A stretch of 64,000 bases of DNA. Source: Aquatica leii. Its lineage: Eukaryota > Arthropoda > Insecta > Coleoptera > Lampyridae. The stretch is from the NCBI GenBank assembly GCA_035610365.1, contig CM069432.1:16926001-16990000 (forward strand), written 5' to 3'. Made by a program: the position numbers and the translations under genes. Within the stretch, counting starts at the first letter, position 1. Each line of letters starts with the position of its first letter. Of the stretch, positions 35,528 to 46,167 are shown in pieces. Under the pieces are notes generated by a model. That model was not told the origin of the DNA. It worked only from the letters and a program-made list of their open reading frames with translations, and did no database searches.

Positions 35528-38429
35528 TAATGTGAATGTATAAAAGTTAGCCTAATCAATATCAATTTATGTTTATTCACTATCAATGTCAAAATTTTCA
35601 ATCATGTATGTGCGGGAATCTGAAACTATCAGAGATTTGGAAGCTCGAGTCGGATTGTGTTTTTGTCGTACAATAAATTTTGACTAATTTATACCGTTCG
35701 TAAGCTTGACGTCAAGATCTACGGGTGGTTTTAAAATTTCACTTGCAGTAACGTAAGTAACTTGCTACCGTTTATTGTATTGCAGCAGCGCAATTAATCT
35801 AGTAAAACCGTATCTGCTTCCAAAGCCTATTTTAGACCTGCTTTAACACTGTGATTTAATTGTCTTATTATTTATGTATATGTAATTTGTACCATGGCGT
35901 AACAGTAGATACTGATCTTTTTCTTCGAGGAAACTTCTCTTAATAAATAATTGTTATTAATTTTGGGTATCTTTGATTTGAGAATGTACTTTGGGGGACC
36001 TCGGGTATAAAATCTTCTTTTCTTCTGCCTAGACATCCTACGTTCTATTAAATTGCGAGAAAAGGTGGCGCAATCGGGCATTTAGCTTACCTAAGAATAT
36101 TCTCTTTACTTCGATCTTTACTCTACGACCATCTGGGGTGAGGCTATCTGAAAGGTAAGCGTAACATCTTAGTATAATAATTTTTTTTCTTTATTTCTCC
36201 ACCTCCCCCATTGGAACGTGATACAACAACATAACCCCACCGTGGATCTTGAATCTACCCAAGATACCCGACCAAGTGGCGTATCAAAAATTAGTTTCTG
36301 AAGGCAAATGTTCAAATTGAAAAAAAATTACTTGACGAGTTGAATATGAGTTTGATACCATTTTTATGAAGAAGTTACCCTATTTCATTTGTGACTTTAT
36401 GAATCTAGCGTAAATACGTTAATTTAGAACTGGATACGAAAATAGAAATGTACTTAAGTGTTATTTTATATATAAAAAACAAAAAGATAAAAAATATTAT
36501 TTTACCAAATTAATTTTATTATTCTCTTTGTACTAAAACATAGAAAGCATAAAACTCTTCGAAACTAAATATCATTAAAAGAATTCTGTTTCATTTGTAA
36601 ATGTAACACAATTATTATTTCAATTAAAATTAATACAAAACAACTAAAAAAATTAATCTTCTAAATAAGTTCTTTTTATTATCAAACATAACAAAGTTGT
36701 AATTCTACAGTAAGAGGTTTTAATCTAAACTTAATTTGAAATTGAACGAATTAACCCATAGCAATATAAACAATAATGTAATTATCTTTAGCATAAACAA
36801 AGGGCGACGTTTTTATAGCAAAAATAATTTAAATTTTAATTAATCAAATCGTTTTAAATGTTGTTAATCTAATAAATAAGGTTTGACGTAATAGTGAAAA
36901 CTTTGTTCTTGTAGCATAATACAATCAACCGTGAGTGAATTTTGTTTATTTGCTATAAAGCAAAAGGAACTTGAGAGGAATTATATTCATTAAAATTTAA
37001 TTTCCATTAAATATTAAATTATACGTACCTGGATGTTCTCAAATATAAAGAGATCGTATAAATATTTAAACATGTTGTCGTGAATTGGATGCTGAAGTTA
37101 GAGAGAATAACAAATCAATATTTTCTATTAAAATTTCTAAATGTATTTTTTCTTCTTCAATTTTTAAACATTAAATAACGCGTTTGTTTATTTTGTTTTT
37201 TTATTATTAAAAGTGGCAATTTTAGATACTGAGTTTATTTTCAATAGAAATCGATTTTAATATCGCAACACTAATCAGTTTAATTAAAGCTCTTGAAGTT
37301 CGTATCAAAAGCACACATTGCAACTTACGAAAAGCGCAACATGTCTTGTTGCCAGACACTTGGATAAGCATCTCAATGATTACTTAACAAAGAATAAATA
37401 AAAGAAAAATAGCAAATCAATAGTTTTCTAATAAAGACGTGATTAAATACAGTGCTAGATGTTTATCTTATATTCTTTCATCTAATATTTTATAGCTGCG
37501 ATGCACAATACTACATAAAATGTCAATCTGTCGCATATGTTGAGAGGAATATGTAACCAAAACGTACGTGACATGTTTGCGTATTTGAAATATAAGAAAA
37601 TTGTGTTTCAAATTTATTTTTTATATGCTAATACATTGTTGCATCAGCTGATGCAACTTGTACAATATTAGTTTTGTAATCAATTCAAACTAAAACCGGT
37701 TTTTAGGTGTAAACTAATTAATAAAGTTAGCAAAATTTAAATATAAATTTTATCAGTTTGCATTTAGAAATTGACTAAGAAAATACTATAAAACACTCAA
37801 AATCGCCACTAATCTGTTAAAAGTCAAAACAGAATGAAGTTATTTATAATACCGCGTAGAGTTAATACAAAAACTGAAAATATTTATTATTTTTATATTG
37901 TGTTGAAAAACTGTTATTACTGGTAACCCACAAAAAACTGGAAATAAGAGATGCATCTAACAGAATAAAGAAACTTAGAAACAAAAAAATATTCAAGCCC
38001 TAATCAATAATATTATAAATACAATAGCATTAAATATCAATTTTATTCTGTATTTCAAGATCAAACTTTTTTTTATTTAAGTTTAATGTGGTGTTTAAAC
38101 TCTTTGACTAGATCTAGTCGAAAAAAACAGAAGTAATTCTACAAATTTGTTTAACTTGTGATGCGCCACTTTTAGCCCAATCTAAAAAGTAGTTGTGTTT
38201 TTTATGTAATACCACAGATAAATTAGGTGTACAGATAGTCAACCACATGCATTACATTAGACGGTACTTTTCTGGCGGCCAAATGAAATTAGTTTGGCGG
38301 CAACACACTTGTGAGATTAGCGCTGTAATAGCAAAGAATCGTAAGAAAATGAATTGCAGAGATTTTATTTATTTCGTACGTTTGCTAAAATATGTTATCA
38401 TTTTTATTGTGGTTTATGAATAGACTTGT
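35528..38429. other. AT-rich sequence, no recognised gene
   Basis: No supported coding sequence. It contains a perfect 20-bp palindrome at 37638-37657. The last 250 bases could be the leader or LTR of the gypsy element that follows, but no repeat pair was found. Confidence 0.4.
37638..37657. repeat. Perfect 20-bp palindrome with CAGCTG centre
   Basis: gttgcatcagctgatgcaac is its own reverse complement, in otherwise AT-rich DNA. The centre is an E-box (CAGCTG). It could be a dimeric protein-binding site or chance. Confidence 0.7.
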
Positions 38430-39330
38430 ATGTCTCATAACCATCAATATTTTTTAAGATATTCATCAATAGAGTTGCCAAAGATGACAGAACAAATTAC
38501 TATGAGTGATGTTCAATTTCAAGCGTTATTAGAAAGCATTCGTGTGACAAATGCGATTCCGGTAACGAAAGAAAGAAATTTTTCAAAATGTGCCTCTCGT
38601 TTTGAAGGAAAGAAAGATTCAGATGTCAATGCTTTTATTGACGCCATTGAAACTTATAAAGAGTGCACAAACGTGTCAGATACTAACGCACTCCGAGGAT
38701 TACCAATGCTGTTAGACGGTTTGCGGCTTTCTGGTGGCAAGGAGTAATAGATGACGTTAATACTGATACTTGGCCAAAAGCAGTTGATCTGCTTCGTTTA
38801 ACTTTTGGACCCAAGAAACCAGCCCACCGTGTACATCGCGAACTATTTTCTTCAGAACAAAGTGTAAAGACTCCAACCGATGTGATTGTTTGTAAGTGTC
38901 GGCAAATCCTTGCGCACCTACCAAATGGTACATGGTTTACATTTGTGAAAAGATTTCGCGCGACAAAATAAAAACTTTTAATGACTTATTACAATTATCG
39001 AGATCAGTAGAAATGACTATGGTAGAAAAACACGTATTTGAGGACAAGAAACCCATGAAAAAACCGCTCAAAGACCCTAGTGCTAATAAAGTGAGTGTTT
39101 GGTGCCGTTATTGTAAAGTGTTTGTTCATTCCAAAAAACTTGCTCGTAAAGCGATTAACAAGCGTGAACCAGCTACGTCGCTAAAACGGAATCAATTTCT
39201 CAACATGTAGATACTACCCTTTCTTCGATAATTTCGTGTTTCGCTTGTGGAACACCTGGTTACGTTCGATCTAAATGTCCAAAGCGCAACGTGTCAGAGT
39301 CTGCTTCGGCGTCTATAAATTTAGTGAATT
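38430..39330 (+). pseudogene. Gypsy gag pseudogene
   Basis: The first frame (38430-38747) has the NFSKCASRFEGKKDSDVNAF block near its middle. After a shift it reads WWQGVIDDVNTDTWPKAV and LTFGPKKPAHRVHRELFSSE, a well-conserved arthropod gypsy Gag region. A degenerate knuckle (CRYCKVFVH) lies near 39103. A second reads CFACGTPGYVRSKC at 39237-39278, where tyrosine replaces the zinc-binding histidine. Several shifts are present. Confidence 0.85.
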
Positions 39331-40480
39331 TAGTGTAAACGCAATATCGCCTTCTCCTAAAAGAATAGTATTATTTGACTTTTTCAATTCTCACGGTTTT
39401 GGAATTTTGGATACTGGAGCCAAGCAAACTGTCGTCAGCCAATCATTACATCAAGTGCTTAAAGAAAACGATCAAACATTTGTGCGTGATCGAGTTGTAG
39501 TTAAACTAGCTGACGGCAGTAACACCGAACAAGATGTTATGGTAACGACAGTAAACGTACTTTTAAAGAATCGCGTAATACCTACAAAATTTATTATTTT
39601 GTCTAACTCGCAAGTTCAATCAACATTGTTAGGGATTGAATTTATGCAAAATGCTGAAATGATTATCGATGTTGCTCAAGAAAAATGGCGTTTCTCTACT
39701 GACCCAACACAAAATTTTGCTCTTGATTTTGAAACCTCTATGGAGGATACAATTTCTCTTTCGGTCCATGCGTTCAATCCGATTCGTTCTGATGAAGGTA
39801 CTATGTTAAGTGGAAAGGACGTAATTCAACTAAACGCTTTGTTAAATTTGTACCATGAGATAGGTACAACCGAATTCGCTGGCCATTGCCTCGACACTGG
39901 AGATTATTCTCCAATATTTACACTACCTTATCGAATGACGGCTAACAACAAAGAAATATTACACAAAGAAATTAAAAAAATGTTAGAGCATAACGTAATA
40001 AAAGAGTGTGAAACGCCATAGGCTTCTCCCGTAGTGCTCGTACCCAAGAAAAACGGAGAAGTACAAGTGTGCGTTGATTATCGAAAGCTAAATGCAATTA
40101 CGAAACCCGATTTGTATCCGTTACCGCGTATAGATGATTTATTGCACTCTACCGGTAAAACCGTTTACATGAGTACTATGGATCTTCGATCAGGTTACCA
40201 TCAGGTAAAAGTGCGCGAATCGGATAGAGACAAAACTGCCTTTGTGTGTCCGTTTGGAACTTTTCGTTATCGCGTAATGCCGTTCGGTCTACGAAACGCG
40301 CCGGCGACGTTTCAAAGACTAATTGATCATTTTCGTCGTGGTTTAGGTGACATACTTATATTAGCCTATTTAGACGACGTTATTGTCTTATCTGGGAATT
40401 TCGAACAGCATCTAAATGACTTAACAAATGTGTTTGACAGATTAAGAAAATTTAATTTGCGACTAAATCGAGATTAAGCT
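39275..40480 (+). pseudogene. Gypsy protease and reverse transcriptase pseudogene
   Basis: The protease motif LDTGAKQTVVS is at about 39408. The frame runs to a TAG at 40019-40021 and then continues directly as PVVLVPKKNGEVQVCVDYRK, YPLPRIDDLL, MDLRSGYHQVKV, PFGLRNAPATFQRL and the catalytic YLDD at 40366-40377. The stop at 40475 interrupts the thumb, and coding traces go on past it. The RT itself is unusually well preserved: a single stop separates it from protease. Confidence 0.9.
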
Positions 40481-40954
40481 TTTTTCAAGTAGATCTAGAA
40501 AAAACAGCTACTATTTCCGCTATGAAAAGACCACGAAACGTTCAAAAGTTAAATCGTTTTTTCAAACCTGTTCTTGGTATAGACGATTTATTGAAAACTT
40601 TGCTACGATAGCCCGACCTTTAACGAATTTTAAAAAAAACACCATTTGGATTTGGAAAACACGACAACAGGAATCTTTTCAAAAACTAAAAGAAGCTTTA
40701 ATCTCGCCAGAAATTCTGCAGCAGAATGATAGTACCAAACCATACGTTCTGAGGACCGACGCATCCGCTTATGCTTTGGGTGCCGTACTTCTACAAGGAG
40801 CAGATTCTAAACAACGGCCTATTGAATATTCCTCAAGACTTCTAACTTCTCCCGAACGCAATTACAGTTGAACTAAACGAGGAGCTTTATGTATAGTGTG
40901 AAGTTTAAACAAGTTTAGAAGAGACGTAGACAATTGTTAGAAACTAACCGTAAC

Positions 40955-41620
40955 TAACTAAGGATTTTTTTTTTAAATTAACATTATGAATCAAGTATAC
41001 TTTTCTCCACTTAAATGTGTACTTACCAAATAAGCTAATGTGTGCAACGATAGGGAATACGCACTGTCAGCCGCTCGAACGGGAAAATGAAAGAAATTCG
41101 ACGAGTGACAATTTATTTTATTTTTGAATATAATAAAAGAAAAGAAAGAAAAATGTAAAAGACTAAAAGAAACTATTTATATTTTAATATAATTAGCCAC
41201 GCCATCAGCCGGACGGATTTACGTTGTATCCGGGTCTCTGAAACAATTAAACAAAATCTCAGGCGGTGAGCCACGCGAAAAGAAATACTAAAGGAGAAAA
41301 ATGGCACACTCAGCGCATTATGACAATTAATTGACAATTTGGTTGGCACACGGTTCAGACCGGTTTGTTGTTATAACACTAAGCACAACAATTATATAGT
41401 GGCGCTAATCTCAGATTAATTAGTTGATTACACAAAGCACAACTAATTATATAGTGGCGCAAAGCTCAGATTAATTAGTTGATTACACTAAGCACAACTA
41501 ATTATATAAATAAGGTTGTCTGTCATATCAATTTACCCAAGTATTAATTTCATGCGACTCACCCCTTTCTGTATAAATTGTGTTGTTTTTTTTCGCACTA
41601 AAACAAATCTAATCACACTT
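40955..41620. mobile_element. Non-coding insertion in gypsy RNase H, about 0.67 kb
   Basis: It separates KLTVT (ending about 40955) from the continuation TVTTDHQPLKW (from about 41624). The flanks actaaccgtaac (40943-40954) and actaacagtaac (41621-41632) match at 11 of 12 bases and look like a long target duplication. No coding is present. Inverted ends are not obvious. It contains a 55-bp tandem repeat near the right end. It is probably a non-autonomous element. Confidence 0.65.
41378..41510. repeat. 55-bp tandem repeat, about 2.3 units, each with a hairpin
   Basis: The block aattatatagtggcgc recurs at 41390 and 41445, and its start again at 41500, giving a period of 55. Each unit contains taattagttg and, after 13 bases, caactaatta, a perfect 10-bp inverted repeat. 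Confidence 0.8.
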
Positions 41621-41625
41621 ACTAA

Positions 41626-43050
41626 CAGTAACAACCGACCATCAACCTTTAAAATGGTTGTTAAGTTTAAAGTCTCCAACAGGTCAACTTGCTCGGTGGG
41701 CAATGTTAATTCAAGGTTACAACCTCAAAATTGAGTATCTTCCAGGTAAATGTAACTTTGTAGCCGACATGATATCACGACCTGTATGCGAGCATGTTGG
41801 CGACGTGACGAGATGTCACCTTTGCAACGAATCTATAGATATTCCTCATCAAAACGCTTCTGACATTCGTGACGCACAACTTCAACACAAAGATATAGAG
41901 AAGATAATTCAAGTTTTTGAGAGTAAATATAACGCCGATTTTGAAAAATGGACTGATTGTGGATACACTATGTCTGAAGGTGTTCTTTATCGTTATGCCT
42001 CGATTAATGAAGAAGAAGCTCAATTAGTTATTCCGGATCAAGAAAGGAAGCGTCTATTAGAAAAATACCACGATGCTCCAACTGCTGCTCATTATGGCGC
42101 CGAACGAACACTGCACAGGATAGCAAGAAAATATTATTTGGTTGGTATGCGTCGCTATGTGTACGATTATGTGAGTTGGTGTACACAATGTCAACGTTAC
42201 AAAGCAGTAAATCATAGACCTGCTGGGTTAGTGCAAACACCTGGTTTTAATCGCCGATTCGAAGTTCTGGCTATAGACTTATTTGGTCTTTTACCCGAAA
42301 CCATTCTTGGTGAAAAATGGATTTTTATAGTGGAGAACACTTGTAGTAAATGGGTCAAATTGTTTGCATTAAAACAAGCTACAGCCGATGAATGCGCAAA
42401 AGTTCTCGTCAATGAAGTTTTTTTTTCGATTTGGCATACCTAGACAAATTACTAGTGACAACGGTAGTCAATTTGTTTCTTCAGTAATGCAGAAGGTTTG
42501 CCATTGTTTGAACATCAAGCAGAACCTTATTTCTTTATACTATCCGTCAGCTAATATGGTGGAACGCAAGAATCGCGATCTTAAACCCCGTCTAGGTATT
42601 ATGGTAAAAGATGATCATACATCTTGGGCAAAAAAATTGCCCGTTATACGGTTTGCGATGAATTCAGCTTACTGCGAATCCACCAAAAAAACTGCTGCAT
42701 ACCTAACTTTTGGTCGAGAGTTACGTACTCCTGACGAAGTCCAGTACGATTTAAGAAAAGTAGTAGATACAGAAAATTTTATACCACAAATTTCGCTTTT
42801 CCTACAAAAAATGGCTGAAACTTGGCAAGAAGCCAGAACCGACCACTAATTACAACAAGATTGACGTAAGGTGTACGCTGATCTCAAACGCCAACCTTAC
42901 GTAGAATATCAAGTTAACGACAAGGTGTTGGTCATGACTCGATTATTGAGTAGTAGCGCTAAACAATTGTCTTCTAAGTTCTACCCGCGTTGAGATGGAC
43001 CTTATGTTATCTTTAAGAAGATATTCCCAGTACCTTATCAACTGGCATCA
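41626..43050 (+). pseudogene. Gypsy RNase H end and integrase pseudogene
   Basis: Resumes with TVTTDHQPLKW, then SPTGQLARWAMLIQGYNLKI and YLPGKCNFVADMISRP. The integrase HHCC domain spans YHDAPTAAHYGAERTLHRIA and WCTQCQ. Core acids are in LAIDLFG (about 42270), TSDNGSQFVSS (about 42460) and MVERKNRDLK (about 42557), so all three catalytic positions are kept. One frame change near 42420 and a stop at 42847 separate the C-terminal part. Confidence 0.9.
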
Positions 43051-43189
43051 ACTGATAATCTTTTTGTTATGTGCAAAATAATTCTTATTTCTTTTTATGT
43101 GTAGATTTCACGAAACAACAAAATTGTTTTTTCTCTTAATGTTAAAATATTTTATGTTTAGAATTGTCAGAAAAAAACAAATTTGGTTT

Positions 43190-44340
43190 CATACTTTTGA
43201 GTACCACCAAGCACGGTGTACCACAGTTTGGAAAATGTAAGATCTATAGATACTGGGTGTCCCCCAAAGTTCGGTTTTGGGTCCACTTCCGTGGAATCTC
43301 GTCTTTGACGAAGTTTTTTCTCTAAATTACCCTCCAAAAGTTAAACTTGTTGCTTATGCAGACGATTTGGTTGTGATCCTGACTGCCCGCGATAAACCTT
43401 GGAAACCTTGCCCTTCGCCTCATATCAAACTGAGCTAACAATAAACACCTTAAAATTGCGACAAATAAAACGGAAGCCTGTATATTAAGTGGTAGGAAGA
43501 AATGGAAAGATGTCGTCTTTTCATGTGATGGACACGACATTTCCCCTCGGGATCAAGTAAACTACCTTGGTGTAATTCTCGATACCAAACTTACTTTTGC
43601 CCCACATCTTAGAGCTGCCTGGCATAAAGCTATCAACTGTATATAACAACTCAGCAGAATCTTGCAAAGATCAAGAGACAAAATTTTTTTACGCGTGTCA
43701 GGTGAGCGGCCGAAACCACTTATAAAAAAGTGTTTTTTCAAATCGATAGAAAGCTCCTTCTCTTAAAATCCACAGCATATAGAACTTTTAGGACCCAGGT
43801 CCTTGTCGTTATTTGTAGAACTATCCCAATGAGCCTCAAAATTCAGCAAAAAATGGAGACATTTGGGTTGCCGCCAAAAGAAGCTGTCCTGATTCGTTCA
43901 AAGTCTTTCGAAATATTCCAAGACATCTAGAACAAAATCCCTGATACAAATTGGACTGAGTCACTGCTTCCTAATCTTAATGACTGGTATCGAAAACGCT
44001 TTGGGAGTCTAAACTACTTCCTAACTCAATGTCTCACCAACCATGGTAACTTCCACCAGTATTTACACAGGTTTGGGATTACAGAAGACAGTCTATGTTT
44101 GATGTGCAAACAGGAAGTTGACACTGCCGAACATACCTTAACTTAACCCGAACAAACTTTATCTCTGCCGCTCTAACCAGCAACACTAACTGGAATAACA
44201 CAGTCAATTTCTGCAATGAAATCATGGCTGCTAAGTTGCGAAAATGCAATCTTATCAATAGATCTTCTCTAGTGTTGTGTAGTGCAGTTTTTGTAGTGTG
44301 TCACTCATCATAAGCATATTGCTCCGTTGCCTATTTTTTT
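43190..44340 (+). pseudogene. LINE remnant (RT end to CCHC)
   Basis: In mixed frames: SVLGPLPWNL-like (43270), VKLVAYADDLVVIL (43340; the catalytic YADD is intact here), NYLGVILDTKLTFAPHL (43560), and a C-terminal zinc-knuckle start CLMCKQEVDTAEHT (44098). This is the order of an R1/Jockey-type LINE from the RT catalytic block to its C-terminus. Stops and shifts occur throughout. Confidence 0.75.
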
Positions 44341-44539
44341 GCTAGTTATACTATATGTTTGTTTTATATACCTTTTAAGTTTTTTTTTCTTTTATAATGT
44401 GCTAATTTACTTACTTATATTGCAATTACTGTTAGCTTTGTTTGTTTAGTATTTTTTTACTTATAAGTACACCACTAAAGCTAATCAAGTTTTGATTAAC
44501 ATTTTACAATCTAATCTAGAAATTTGCTCTAAAACAAAA

Positions 44540-46167
44540 TTAATTAAAAATCCAGTAAATATAATAATAAGAAACTTCGGATTACACAATGCTAATGATA
44601 TCATTAAGAAAAAGCAACTCTCTGTACAAGAAGTTGGACAAAGAGCCTTTTAATAGAAAATTTAGAGAATACTACATAAAGTACAGGTATAAATTTCGAC
44701 AGTTGATTAAGATTGCTAAGGAGGCAGTTTACCGAAAACAGATTTTAGAGGCAGGTAAAGATACTAAAAAGGTTTGGGAAACTATATTTGAACTAATAAA
44801 TAACAAAAATAGACACTCTAACATATCAAAGTTGAACGTTAATGGTGACCTTATTGACGTTCGGAGTGATGCAGTTAAGTGTGTTGATTATTTTAATCAT
44901 TTTTTTAGAAATGTTGGTGGCGAACCATCTGATTTTGTTGAGACTGCGCAAAATAAAATCCATTATCAAAACTATTGAAGAACTAGAAGGGGGGGGGTCC
45001 CGTCCTGGTTGGGAGAACATTTCCGTAAACTGTCTGAAATCGATCAAAAGCTACATTGCCTCCCCTTTGACTTATATTACTAATATTAATCTTAGTACAG
45101 GAAAGTTTCCAGATATTTTGAAAAAGGGTATAATCATCCCTTTGTTTAAAAGTAATAATCGATCTCTAGTTGGTAACTACCGTCCTATTTCCATGTTATC
45201 CAACATAGCGAAGATAATAAAAAAATAGTTAAACAACAACTTGTTGGATACTTGAAAATAAATAATCTAATAACGCCAAAACAGTTTGGTTTCCGACTAG
45301 GACAAAATTTTCATGATGCTTTAGATACAGTCACTTTACAAATAAATGAATTTTTAGACCGAGGCACTAAGACTTTAGGAATCTTCCTTGATGTAGCAAA
45401 GGCGTTCGACACTGTGTCTCATGTCCTGTCAAAGAACTCTGAGAGTATGGGGGTGGAAGTATTGGCATTAAGTTGGTTCATTAGCTACTTTGCATGTATG
45501 CCTCAGCAGGTCAGATTGGAGGAGGTTCTCAGCGCCACTTTGTACGGTACTTGCTATAGAATCCCTCAAAGTAAAGTTTTCGGGCTTGTTTTATTTCTGA
45601 CATTTATTAACGACCTGCCAAATCTTGAAACTGAAATAGAAGGTCACACATACTTATTTGCAGACGACACCGTGTTGCTCTTTTCCGCCCCGTCATGGTC
45701 CAGCGCCTTCAATGTTGCCTCTAAAGGACTCAAAAGAGTGAAAAGATGGTTGGATCTCAATAGACTTTCATTAAATACGACGTGTCCTACAATATTAAAA
45801 CTTGCAATTCTTGCGCTAAATAATTTGCTTAGAAAAATTCTAAGGAGAGGAAGGCTCGACTCGGCCAGGGCTTTGTACAGGGACTTATCAATCTTAACCA
45901 TCAGTAACCTCTATAAATTGTCGGTTTTATTGAGAGTTAATTAGAGCAGGAAGTCTTTGGGGGTGCTGGACCATGGGCACTGGACTAGAGGTGAAGGTAG
46001 AGGCTTGCCCGAGTTCCTAAGAAATTGACCACACAGGGCATCAGGCACTGGTCCTACCGGGGACTTGTCTGGTATGCTCACCTTCCCTCCAAGATTCTGG
46101 CCAAACCGAATCAACTCCGTAGAAATATTATTAACCACTTACTGAGTCAACCTAACTACTTTTAAAC
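44540..46167 (+). pseudogene. CR1/Jockey-like LINE remnant (linker, RT, C-terminus)
   Basis: The linker frame (44589-44978) includes FREYYIKYRYKFRQLIK. A G-run near 44990 breaks the frame ahead of NISVNCLKSI. RT blocks follow: GKFPDILKKGIIIPLFKS, NYRPISMLSNIAKI, GIFLDVAKAFDTVSH, a degraded PQGSVLGPLL block (IPQSKVFGLVLFL) and YLFADDTVLLF. The last piece ends LRRNIINHLLSQPNYF with stop near 46164, a natural LINE C-terminus. A sequence of about 90 bases with an A-rich tail follows. There is an internal deletion between 45780 and 45830. Confidence 0.8.

Larger units (their letters stand above)
38430..43050 (+). mobile_element. Ty3/gypsy retrotransposon, decayed, with insertion in RNase H
   Basis: Gag, protease, RT, RNase H and integrase follow each other on the + strand in gypsy order, with frame breaks. 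An insert of about 0.67 kb (40955-41620) splits RNase H. LTRs were not identified. The retained length of about 4.6 kb of coding is near complete for the family. Confidence 0.9.

Noticed and set aside
35872..36081. Minus-strand 69-codon basic open frame
   Set aside because: No recognised homology and no supporting context.
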